A stretch of DNA of 64,000 nt from Salinibacterium sp. (GTDB taxonomy: Bacteria > Actinomycetota > Actinomycetes > Actinomycetales > Microbacteriaceae): positions 1 to 64,000 of the forward strand of contig JANXVG010000017.1 in assembly GCA_025351795.1 (NCBI GenBank), given 5' to 3'. Shown piece by piece: positions 34,664 to 43,174 of this stretch (the stretch's first letter is position 1; each line of letters opens with the position of its first letter). A model generated the notes under the pieces. The model searched no databases and was not told the DNA's origin. It saw only the letters and a list, made by a program, of their open reading frames with translations. The position numbers were made by a program, and so were the translations under genes.

Positions 34664-37462
34664 CTACACCTCATCGGGGAGGCGCACACGCGACACCGTG
34701 CCATCCGGCTCGAGCAGCCAGCCGTGGGCGCGCGGGTCGGTGATCGGTGGCGGTAGCTCCCTCGACCGCGTGAGCGCGCGATAGTCAGCGGCGGTGCATC
34801 CATCGAAGAGCACATTGTTCGTGGAGCGTAGGGATCCGAGCGCACCCCAGCTGGACTGCCATTGCTCGACATCGCCAATGATCGCCGTTCGTGTGCCGCC
34901 AGCGGCAATGAGCATGCCTTGGGAGTCTCGACCGATGCTCGCGAGCGCCACGACCGACCAATCCGCTGCGAATCGACGAACCGCCTGCCCCGGCCGACTA
35001 CTGACAATGGCGAGCGGCCGCCCCCGGTCTATCACCACAGCGTTCGCGGTCGAGCGGGGCACTGCCAGAGTCGCCCCGATGGCTACCTGAACCCGGTGCC
35101 CGAACCACTCGCCACCCCCGGGAGGCAACGTCGAATCAAACGTACCTGCCGTTGCTCCGGCGAGAACGTGATCCTGGCGGTTCGACTGTCGCAAGAGTAA
35201 CCGCGACGGCACAAGCGAGACGATCGACTGCAACTCGCCGGTAAGACGTTGGGCACTCACTGCGAAGCGAATTTCCCTGGCCGGCCCATCGCGCATGACT
35301 CGCGCGAGCCTGTCGATGAATGCCGAACGGTGCTCATCAGAGAATCGGGGAAGTAGCGCGTCGAGGTCGTCGAGAACGAGCAGAGCGGGCCGACTACCGT
35401 TGGCGTGCGAGATGGCATCCCACGCGCTTTCGGCATCGCTCGGTACCCACTGCGCTCCCGCGATCGTTGCCGCGATGCTCTGCAGCGCTGTCGTACGGCC
35501 AGCCCGGTGCGCGCCAAGCACTATCAGATGGCCGTTCTTGACGGGGTCGTAGATTGCGGCTGTCTGCCGCTGTTCGGCGGGCAGGTCGAGCAGACCGAAC
35601 GCACCAACGCGACCACCTAGCGATGCGCGATCGATGGTCGCTGAAAGTGGTGCACACCACGGGCGCCGCGGATGCCACTCGCCCGGCCAGCGCGTCGACA
35701 CGAGCTCGGCGTCATGCGGGGTAGCGAGCGCGACCTGCACCACGCGACCGGGGTCCCTTGCCATTGCAACCACGGCGCGCCCACGCGCGATGGCCGATAT
35801 CGCAGCGGCATCATCCGTTCCGACCAGGGCAATACTGTCTGCGCGGTTGTTGACGCGAAGCGAGATGCGCAGGTCGGTGTTGGCAAGCACTGCATCCCGC
35901 GCAACAGCCGCCGGACGCTGGGTACACAAGACGAGATGCACGCCCAAGGCCCGACCCCGCGCGGCGACATCCCCGAACAGTGCGTGCAACTCAGGGAAGT
36001 CAGCGAGCATGGCCGCAAACTCGTCGACGATGACCACTAAACGCGCCAGCCGGCCCGGCGCGAGCTCAGCGATGTCTTTAGCACCGCATACCGCCAACTC
36101 GCGCTCGCGATGCCGCAGCTCACCTCGCACGCTGTCTAGTGCGCGCTGTGCCTCTGCCTCGTCGAGATCAGTAATGACTCCGACCGTATGTTGCAGCCTT
36201 TCGAGGGGGCCGAATGTCGACCCGCCCTTGAAATCACAGAGGAGAAAGTTGACGACTTCGGGTGACCACGCGGCCGCCATCGCGAGTACCCACGATGTCA
36301 ACAGTTCGCTCTTGCCGCTGCCCGTCGTGCCGCCGATCACCGCGTGCGGGCCGTCGGCAACCAGATCGACAACGAGCGGCCCATCGTCGGTCACCGCGAA
36401 AGCGCACGAGAGACCGCGACCGGTCGACGATTGACCCGCCATCAGGCTCGCGAGCGTCACCGAAGCAGGAAGGGATCGGGTACCGGTAATGATTCCGTCT
36501 GCCTCAGCCGCCAATCTTGCCGAGACCGCCCATCCGAACGCCTCCTCCGCCGAGACAGCCTCAGTGGTCACCAGCATCCGCATCGCCCGGTTGGGGTGAT
36601 CGACAATCGCCGCCGAACTGGAATCGACCGCCATCACCACCCGATGAGTTCCCGCGATATCGTCACGTGATCCGGCGAGAGCGACGATGGCGACCACCGC
36701 GTCACTGCCAATCAGCCCAAACGCGATCGCCTGGCCGCGCGCGTGCTGCGCGGGGCCGGACGGGTGCGGTAGTTCGGTGAGCCACGACCATGCGGAATCA
36801 GTCGAGGCAGCCGAAATCCAGTACTCAGCCGGCGACAGCGTCCACGCGAGCTGCAGCACGACCGCTCGAGCGGTAGCGGTCGCCACCGCACCGTGACCGA
36901 AGATGCCAATACCGAGCCGAGCGTCTACGACGACGGGCGCGTCGCCTAGCCGGGACGCCACAGCTCGGAGTTCATCGAGATCATCGCCGGTCTCGGTTCC
37001 CGCCGTAGGCAGACCGTGCAGTTGAAGCTCGCTACGACGCACTGCCCTGCCTAGGCTCACGAGCACAGCAGCGGAAGAGTCTGCTTTCCAGCGCGACGCA
37101 TCAGGCCCCGTGCGCGCAGCGAGACACCGACCGGCCGGAGTCGCGTCGTCGAGCGCGGCACGCTCGTGCGCGTGCGCCGCCGTCACCGATTCAGTCACGA
37201 GCACGAGATCGCGCCGGAAGCGTAAGCCTTCTTTACGCAGCCGACGACGTGACTGGATACGGGCATCCGCAAGGCTAGCAATCGCAACGATCGGCCCGAG
37301 GGCGGCGAACATGAGCGCGAATGGCGACCGGGTGATCGCCCACATGACAACCGCCGCACCTACGGGCGCGATCGTCGCAATGACCGGGAACTGGAACGGT
37401 GTCGCCGGCTCAGGTTGTCGCGGCACCACGATGCGTTCGATGGCGAGCGGAGACTGGTTCAC
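34664..37462 (-). CDS. FtsK/SpoIIIE-type ATPase, EccC-like
   Basis: This 932-aa protein has two membrane helices near the N-terminus (about 25-65), then an arm region. The first ATPase domain is intact: Walker A GGTTGSGKSELL at about residue 375 and a VVIVDEFAAM Walker B. A second, degenerate domain has GAHRAGRTTAL at about residue 650 and LLVLDDLDALLPRF. EccC/EssC ATPases drive type VII secretion and have two membrane helices and three ATPase domains; this has only two and no FHA domain of its own. An FHA protein is encoded immediately upstream in the same run. A role in exporting WXG100-type proteins or cell-surface parts is inferred. Confidence 0.82.
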   Translation of the reverse strand: MNQSPLAIERIVVPRQPEPATPFQFPVIATIAPVGAAVVMWAITRSPFALMFAALGPIVAIASLADARIQSRRRLRKEGLRFRRDLVLVTESVTAAHAHERAALDDATPAGRCLAARTGPDASRWKADSSAAVLVSLGRAVRRSELQLHGLPTAGTETGDDLDELRAVASRLGDAPVVVDARLGIGIFGHGAVATATARAVVLQLAWTLSPAEYWISAASTDSAWSWLTELPHPSGPAQHARGQAIAFGLIGSDAVVAIVALAGSRDDIAGTHRVVMAVDSSSAAIVDHPNRAMRMLVTTEAVSAEEAFGWAVSARLAAEADGIITGTRSLPASVTLASLMAGQSSTGRGLSCAFAVTDDGPLVVDLVADGPHAVIGGTTGSGKSELLTSWVLAMAAAWSPEVVNFLLCDFKGGSTFGPLERLQHTVGVITDLDEAEAQRALDSVRGELRHRERELAVCGAKDIAELAPGRLARLVVIVDEFAAMLADFPELHALFGDVAARGRALGVHLVLCTQRPAAVARDAVLANTDLRISLRVNNRADSIALVGTDDAAAISAIARGRAVVAMARDPGRVVQVALATPHDAELVSTRWPGEWHPRRPWCAPLSATIDRASLGGRVGAFGLLDLPAEQRQTAAIYDPVKNGHLIVLGAHRAGRTTALQSIAATIAGAQWVPSDAESAWDAISHANGSRPALLVLDDLDALLPRFSDEHRSAFIDRLARVMRDGPAREIRFAVSAQRLTGELQSIVSLVPSRLLLRQSNRQDHVLAGATAGTFDSTLPPGGGEWFGHRVQVAIGATLAVPRSTANAVVIDRGRPLAIVSSRPGQAVRRFAADWSVVALASIGRDSQGMLIAAGGTRTAIIGDVEQWQSSWGALGSLRSTNNVLFDGCTAADYRALTRSRELPPPITDPRAHGWLLEPDGTVSRVRLPDEV

Positions 37463-37553
37463 TCACCTAGTAAAACCCGCGACGACGTCACCACAGAAGG
37501 CACAACACGCGAACTGTGGAGTACACGAAAAAAGCCGTACGGGGAGGAGGGAT

Positions 37554-38447
37554 TCAACTCACTACGACGAACTGCTCACCCAGATCGACGCGTGTTCCGC
37601 GCATGAGCCGGTACCGCTTACCCGGTTCGGCCCTGCGCGGCTCGACGTCGGGCTCACGAATGTTCGTGCCGTTTCCGGAGAAACGGTCGCTGATCCAGAA
37701 CACCCCCGCGTCCTGCCCGAACTCCAGATGAGTCTTGGAGACCGATTTGCCCGGATCACTGATCGCGACCATGTGGTCGAAATATTCGCCGGGCTCGGCG
37801 GTAGGATTTCGGCCGATCAAGCCCGTTCCTGCAACCGTGACGCTCTCACCCGTGCTGAACTGCAGCACGAACCGCTCGCCATGCCTGCCACGCTGCACGA
37901 TGCGCGTTTCCTCATCATCGCCGTCGTCGTCGAACTGTGCTGTGGATGCCGCAGCGGGGAGTCCCCAGGGAAACGGGTCACGGTCTATCTCGATGCGGTT
38001 TGTATCACGGGGGATGGGAACGACGAGTTCGGAACGTGCCGCTGCCGGGGCGACGACCATCCGCTCGAACTCGGGCTCAGCTTCGGTCGTCGCGTGCGGT
38101 TGAGGCGCTGCCGCAGATTCGACCTCCATGTCGTGGTGCGGGTGAGGGTCGCGTTCCACCGCCGGGTCCGACGCCGAACCTGCGGCCGCGGGAAGCATCA
38201 CTCCCGGGGCCACACACCCGCACACGCCGCAGAAAATATCGCCAGCAGCCATCGGAGTCCGACACTGGGTGCACTGCCGCTGTGGCATCGGGCGTTCTTT
38301 CGCCGGCGTGACAGCCACCTGCACGGCGGTCGGCCGGTGAGCATCCGGCGTACGCGTCACCACCCGTTTCGACACCACCGAACGACCGCATTCGCCGCAA
38401 AACATGGCGCCTTCGGGAAGAGGCGTGGCGCAGTACGCACAGTTCAC
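37554..38447 (-). CDS. Zinc-ribbon and FHA-domain protein
   Basis: This 297-aa protein starts with a zinc ribbon (C3-X2-C6 and C17-X2-C20), has a second CxxC-CxxC ribbon at about residues 58-76, a variable Pro/Glu-rich centre, and a C-terminal FHA domain (about 205-295) with conserved SKTHLEF and GNGTNIREP. FHA domains bind phosphothreonine, so the nearby kinase and phosphatase could control its partners. It lies between the transglutaminase-like protein (12-nt gap) and the FtsK-like ATPase (91 bp) and may dock onto the latter. Confidence 0.85.
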   Translation of the reverse strand: MNCAYCATPLPEGAMFCGECGRSVVSKRVVTRTPDAHRPTAVQVAVTPAKERPMPQRQCTQCRTPMAAGDIFCGVCGCVAPGVMLPAAAGSASDPAVERDPHPHHDMEVESAAAPQPHATTEAEPEFERMVVAPAAARSELVVPIPRDTNRIEIDRDPFPWGLPAAASTAQFDDDGDDEETRIVQRGRHGERFVLQFSTGESVTVAGTGLIGRNPTAEPGEYFDHMVAISDPGKSVSKTHLEFGQDAGVFWISDRFSGNGTNIREPDVEPRRAEPGKRYRLMRGTRVDLGEQFVVVS

Positions 38448-38459
38448 TGATCGATCTCG

Positions 38460-40781
38460 CTAACGCTTGAAGAACTTCGAAACACTATATCCACCGAGCG
38501 AGCGCAAGGAGACTTTTGCCCGGATGCGCTGCCAGCGAGTGAGTCCGCGGTCCAGCAACGCCCGCAGTTCGTCGACCGCGTTCCACATGACGTCCGCTTC
38601 CGCCGTGTCTGGATCACCCGAAGCGAAAATCGCGCGGTCAGCGACGGCCGCGAGAACGAGCGGCTGCGCACCTCCTACCGTCGTCGCAACCTCGGTACGG
38701 GTGGCGGCGGGTGGCGGCGATATACCGTGATCGAGAACTGCATCCTCATACTCCTGCCAGCCGCCGCTGATCTGGTCGATGGGTGCACCGCGGCTTCTGC
38801 GCAGATTGCGCCTACGCACCTTTGCCGCAATAACAACGAGGAACGGAGCGAGGATGATCGCGACCGCGAGCACTGTCCAGCCGACTATGCGCAGCACCAT
38901 GAGAAGTACGGTGAAGAGTGGATTGACGTCGCCCGGGTGATCCTCTTGGCTGGTCGGCGTCGACTGGGTGTCTGAATTGTCCGACGCGGCTACGGGTGGC
39001 GGAACGATTGTCTGAGGGCGCGCAACCTGGGCGGCTTTTTCGGGACGCACCTCAGGGATCGGACGCACCGCCGGGGTTGGGTCGATCGTGACCCAGCCGA
39101 ACTGGGCGGTGTCGACTTCGATCCAGGCTGATACATCTCGTCCATGCACATCGTTTCCCGTCGGCACAAATCCCATGACCGCGCGGGCCGGAAAGCCGAG
39201 TTCGCGAGCCATCAGGGCCGCCGCTACCGAGTATTGCTCGGCGTCACCGATCATGCGCGGGTCACTGAAAAGCTGTCCAATTCGGTCGGCAGCATGGCCC
39301 GAGCGACTTGGCGCCTCGGCCGATCCACCGCCATGACTGATGTAGGCATTCTTGGCAAGCCCGGCGAGCATCGCGACGAGGCGCTTACCCGGCGTGTCTG
39401 TACCGGCAACGTAGTCGTTGAGCGCGGCCGCCAGATCGTCGGGCGTTGCGCCGAGCCGAGGCACCGATGCCGAACCCGGGTCGACGAGCGAGAGCTGCGA
39501 CGGGCTCGGCTGTCGGGGAATCACGGCAGACACGGTGTAGGCGTCTCCCGGTCTCAGCCCGCCGATCACGGCCGCCGTGCCGCTCGTGTTGTTGTAGTAG
39601 AACGCTTGCTGGAGCGCACGGGAACGCCCGCCGGTGAACGTCGCAGATCTGAGTTGACCCACTGTCGGTACCCAGACGCCGGTGTACGCGCTCACCACGA
39701 CGCTAACCGAGACGGGGGTGCCATCGACGCGCGACTGGTCAAACGTGTTGGGTACCCGCGTGAAAGAACCGGATTCACTCGTGACCTGATCGCTACCAAC
39801 CGAATAGACGACGCCATCGTACGTGTCGAGCGTCGCAACCCGTAGCCGACCACCGGCCGGTAGCCCAGAAACCGTGAGAAGCGTCGAGTCGACCGCCGGT
39901 GGCTGCCAGTAGGCCCGAAAGCCGGCAAGCGGGCTCGCATAGTCACGCGGATCGAACGGCTGTTGGATCGAGGTGCGAATCACCGCGCGCTCAGTTGTTG
40001 GAGGCAGTGCAGCAGCCGCGACGATGGCAGCCCCAGATGCGAGCGCCACGATCACTGCGGCGCCGATGAGAGAGCGCGCGCCCACGAAGGCGGAGTCCCG
40101 CGCGGACTCGAGACTCACTCCACCGGCCTGAGCGGCTCGTGCCGCAAGCGCCCTGCCCGCTGCCCTCCGCCGATACCAACGAAACCAGATAAACCAGAAC
40201 AGAATCGCGGCCAGCAGACCGAGCGACAATTGTCGCGGCCAGGTAGCGAAGGCGGGACCGAAAGCAATCGCCACGACGAACACGACGACAGACGCGAGCA
40301 CCGCAAACTCACCGTATCTCGCCCGCAGCGCAATCGAGAGGCCGCCGACCGTTGCCACGAGCACGAGCACGAACGCCGGTACCATAAGTGCTTCGTAACC
40401 CCCCACCGGCAGCGAGATCGTCACGAGCTGTTTCCAGCCGAGTGCAACACCGGTAACCAGATCACGCAGGCCATCGAGCGTCGGCAATACCCCGAACTGT
40501 GCCTTGCCGGGGACCGCCAACGGCACCCCAAGGACCAGGAAAACCGCGACGGATATTGCCAAGACGACGATCGATGGCCACCGATACACCGCTCCGAGAA
40601 TCGAGATAAGCGACCCGACGCCCATCGTCACTGCCACGAGAATGGGTAGCTGCGCTGATTGGTAGATCGGCCACAATGCGGTTGCCGCGATACCCATCGT
40701 CAGCCAGAACAGGAGAGTATTGACGAATACGAACCCGAGCCGTGGTCGAGCAGCCGCGCGGGCCATAGCGCGCGTCGTCAT
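38460..40781 (-). CDS. TgpA-like transglutaminase-fold membrane protein with lost catalytic residues
   Basis: This 773-aa protein has seven or so N-terminal membrane helices, a periplasm-side middle, a transglutaminase-like domain (about 470-590) and a C-terminal helix with a cytoplasmic tail. In active TgpA-type enzymes the motif is GxCEQF...HAWxE...DPTP. Here it reads GDAEQYS...VSAWIEV...IDPTP, so the catalytic Cys is Ala and the His is Ser; only the Asp remains. It is probably a structural or binding module. Start overlaps the DUF58 stop by 4 bp. The order MoxR-DUF58-TgpA is a widespread gene set. Confidence 0.85.
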   Translation of the reverse strand: MTTRAMARAAARPRLGFVFVNTLLFWLTMGIAATALWPIYQSAQLPILVAVTMGVGSLISILGAVYRWPSIVVLAISVAVFLVLGVPLAVPGKAQFGVLPTLDGLRDLVTGVALGWKQLVTISLPVGGYEALMVPAFVLVLVATVGGLSIALRARYGEFAVLASVVVFVVAIAFGPAFATWPRQLSLGLLAAILFWFIWFRWYRRRAAGRALAARAAQAGGVSLESARDSAFVGARSLIGAAVIVALASGAAIVAAAALPPTTERAVIRTSIQQPFDPRDYASPLAGFRAYWQPPAVDSTLLTVSGLPAGGRLRVATLDTYDGVVYSVGSDQVTSESGSFTRVPNTFDQSRVDGTPVSVSVVVSAYTGVWVPTVGQLRSATFTGGRSRALQQAFYYNNTSGTAAVIGGLRPGDAYTVSAVIPRQPSPSQLSLVDPGSASVPRLGATPDDLAAALNDYVAGTDTPGKRLVAMLAGLAKNAYISHGGGSAEAPSRSGHAADRIGQLFSDPRMIGDAEQYSVAAALMARELGFPARAVMGFVPTGNDVHGRDVSAWIEVDTAQFGWVTIDPTPAVRPIPEVRPEKAAQVARPQTIVPPPVAASDNSDTQSTPTSQEDHPGDVNPLFTVLLMVLRIVGWTVLAVAIILAPFLVVIAAKVRRRNLRRSRGAPIDQISGGWQEYEDAVLDHGISPPPAATRTEVATTVGGAQPLVLAAVADRAIFASGDPDTAEADVMWNAVDELRALLDRGLTRWQRIRAKVSLRSLGGYSVSKFFKR

Positions 40782-42196
40782 GCCGCAGCCCGGGACAACG
40801 ACTTATGAAAATCTTCGAGATAGCCGATCGTCAACACGCTGAGCCCAGACACTCGGCGCAGTCCCGGTGTGCTCTCTGGGTCGCATACGACGGCGACTAC
40901 CTCGACACCGAGCGGGAACTTGGTCGAAGCGGCACGCAGGTCCGTCGCGCTGACGGGAGACCCGCAGACGAGAAAGGCCACGGATACACCGGCGGTCTGG
41001 CTCCCGACGACTCGGCCGACGTCGGTGATGGTGAGCGCGGCATCCGCTTGCTCAACCGCTGCGAGATCATCGAGCAGGCGTGATCGTGTCAGAGTGGAGA
41101 GTGATTTTACGGCGAACACTTTGCGCTTGGCGAAATCGGGGGTTTTGTCGCTGACGACCACAGACACATTACGAGCGTCACGAATGGCCCGCGCACCGAG
41201 CGAGCCGACAACACTGACCGCGAGCTCGAATTCTTCAGCGGACGCGTATTCCGCGGTCGACAGACTGAGCGCGATCAGTAGTTGGCTGCGACGCGTCTCC
41301 TCAAACTGGCGCACCATGTATGTGCCCGTCTTCGCCGTTGATTTCCAGTGGATGTAGCGTCGCTCGTCACCCGCCGCATACTCCCGCAGGGCATGGAAAG
41401 ACACGTCGCTGTTGGAGAGATCGCGCGTGGGGTTACCTTCGAGGTCCCGGATGAAACCCGTACTCATGCTCGGGATTGCGATCGTGCGCGGGTGAACGAA
41501 GATCTCGGCGACGTCCGTCCAGACGAGTTCGCGGCGCACCAGCCCCACGGGGTCTGCGCGCACGGTTCGAACCGGGCCGACGGCCACGATTCCGCGGTGC
41601 ACAGTGGGGATAACGAACTCGTGTGAGTAACTCATACCGGACCTGATGCCCGGCAGTGCGATCTCGGCAACGCCAGCCCCCACGGGGATCTCGACTGTCA
41701 TTCCGAGCGCGCGACGACGTAGCGGGTTCGTCACCGCGACCTCACCCACAGCGCGCTCCCCCACCACGACTCGGCTGTGCGGCACGCGTAGCTCGATGGA
41801 GATCGTATTTCGACCGATGAGATAGAGCCCGGCAATGAGCATCAGCACGAGCCCCGCGAACCCGATCACGACGAGTTCCACCCAGCCGAGGCCGTAGCCA
41901 GCCATGAGCGCGACAGGAACCACGATCGCGATCGCCCAGCCGAGCGGCGTGACAACAGCGGAGATTCGGGACGCGACGCGACCCAGTCGCGTGTTAATCG
42001 AGCGCGAGGCGCGCACAATTGCGATGATGGCGTCCGCCAGCGCGCCGGTTCGGTTGCCGACGATCTTGGTGCGCGCGTTCGTCAGACCGCGCGTTCCCTG
42101 AGAAAATCGGGCGTCAAAACGCACGGACTGCGTTCTCGCGGTACCGCGAGCCGATGGCGCTCGGTCGCCACGGAGTTTTTCTCGGCGCAGAGTCAC
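40778..42196 (-). CDS. DUF58 protein
   Basis: This 472-aa protein has two membrane helices (about 85-125) and a C-terminal DUF58 region with LREYAAGDERRYIHWKSTAKTG, the family hallmark, followed by a von Willebrand A-like fold. DUF58 proteins pair with MoxR ATPases, perhaps as substrates or scaffolds in assembling envelope complexes. Both its ends overlap neighbours by 4 bp (moxR stop, TgpA-like start), so the three are translated together. Confidence 0.9.
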   Translation of the reverse strand: MTLRREKLRGDRAPSARGTARTQSVRFDARFSQGTRGLTNARTKIVGNRTGALADAIIAIVRASRSINTRLGRVASRISAVVTPLGWAIAIVVPVALMAGYGLGWVELVVIGFAGLVLMLIAGLYLIGRNTISIELRVPHSRVVVGERAVGEVAVTNPLRRRALGMTVEIPVGAGVAEIALPGIRSGMSYSHEFVIPTVHRGIVAVGPVRTVRADPVGLVRRELVWTDVAEIFVHPRTIAIPSMSTGFIRDLEGNPTRDLSNSDVSFHALREYAAGDERRYIHWKSTAKTGTYMVRQFEETRRSQLLIALSLSTAEYASAEEFELAVSVVGSLGARAIRDARNVSVVVSDKTPDFAKRKVFAVKSLSTLTRSRLLDDLAAVEQADAALTITDVGRVVGSQTAGVSVAFLVCGSPVSATDLRAASTKFPLGVEVVAVVCDPESTPGLRRVSGLSVLTIGYLEDFHKSLSRAAA

Positions 42197-43164
42197 ACGG
42201 CTTGCCGTTCGCTTGGCGGAGGAGTCTCGATGAGAATCTGGTTGATCACACTCGGTGCCGTAACCCCATCGAACTCGGCCTCGGGATCGAGAACCAGACG
42301 ATGTGAGAGTACGGGCTCCACGAGCGCCTTGACATCGTCGGGAATGACGTAGTGGCGGCCGTTCGCGGCCGCGAGGGTCTTTGCGGTACGAACTAGTGCG
42401 AGAGCTCCACGTACGCTCGCACCCAGACGCACCTCTGTTGCCGATCGCGTGGCATCGATCAGACGACTGACGTAGTCATTGATGCTCGGGTCAACGTGCA
42501 CAGTACGCGCGAGCGCGGCCATCTCAATGATTTGCTCCGCAGACACGATCTCCGGAACTGTGACATCGTGCGCCTTCGTTCCTGCTCCCTCGAGAATACG
42601 AATAGTGGATGCATGGTCTGGATAGCCAATCGAGGCTTTCATGATAAAACGGTCAAGTTGTGCCTCAGGAAGACGGTACGTCCCAGCTTGTTCGATCGGA
42701 TTCTGAGTTGCGATGACCATAAAGGGCGATCCGACGTCGTGACTCACGCCGTCGACGGTGACGCGCCCTTCTTCCATGACCTCGAGGAGCGCAGACTGAG
42801 TCTTCGGGCTCGCTCGGTTGATCTCGTCGGCCAGCACAATGTTCGCAAAAATCGGCCCGCGGTGAAACTCGAACGTATTCGAGCGCTGGTCGAAGATGCT
42901 CACCCCGGTGATGTCGCCCGGCAACAGGTCTGGAGTGAACTGCACACGACTGTTGGTGCCGCCAACGGTCTGAGACATCGCACGGGCGAGTGACGTCTTT
43001 CCCGTTCCCGGGAAATCCTCGAGGAGGAGATGCCCTTCGCTCAGCAGTGCCGTGAAGCTCAGGCGCACGACAAACGTCTTTCCCAAGAGCACTTGGTCGA
43101 CATTCCCCACGAGTCGATTGAACGCCTCAGAGAACCAACTGGCTTTCTCCGGTGTCATGGTCAT
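42193..43164 (-). CDS. MoxR-family AAA ATPase
   Basis: This 323-aa AAA+ ATPase has Walker A FPGTGKTSLARA, Walker B NIVLADEINRASPKTQSALLEVMEE, sensor-1 MVIATQNPIEQAGTYRLPEAQLDRF and a sensor-2 region, all matching MoxR. Such ATPases act as chaperones for cofactor insertion or complex assembly and depend on DUF58/vWA partners. Here it is downstream of the giant FN3 protein (10-nt gap) and overlaps DUF58, suggesting it helps assemble or load surface components. Confidence 0.95.
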   Translation of the reverse strand: MTMTPEKASWFSEAFNRLVGNVDQVLLGKTFVVRLSFTALLSEGHLLLEDFPGTGKTSLARAMSQTVGGTNSRVQFTPDLLPGDITGVSIFDQRSNTFEFHRGPIFANIVLADEINRASPKTQSALLEVMEEGRVTVDGVSHDVGSPFMVIATQNPIEQAGTYRLPEAQLDRFIMKASIGYPDHASTIRILEGAGTKAHDVTVPEIVSAEQIIEMAALARTVHVDPSINDYVSRLIDATRSATEVRLGASVRGALALVRTAKTLAAANGRHYVIPDDVKALVEPVLSHRLVLDPEAEFDGVTAPSVINQILIETPPPSERQAV

Positions 43165-43174
43165 CGGCTACCCC

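Noticed and set aside
37463-37553. tRNA or small RNA in the gap between the FtsK-like and FHA genes
   Set aside because: No cloverleaf, T-loop or terminator is visible in these 91 bp.
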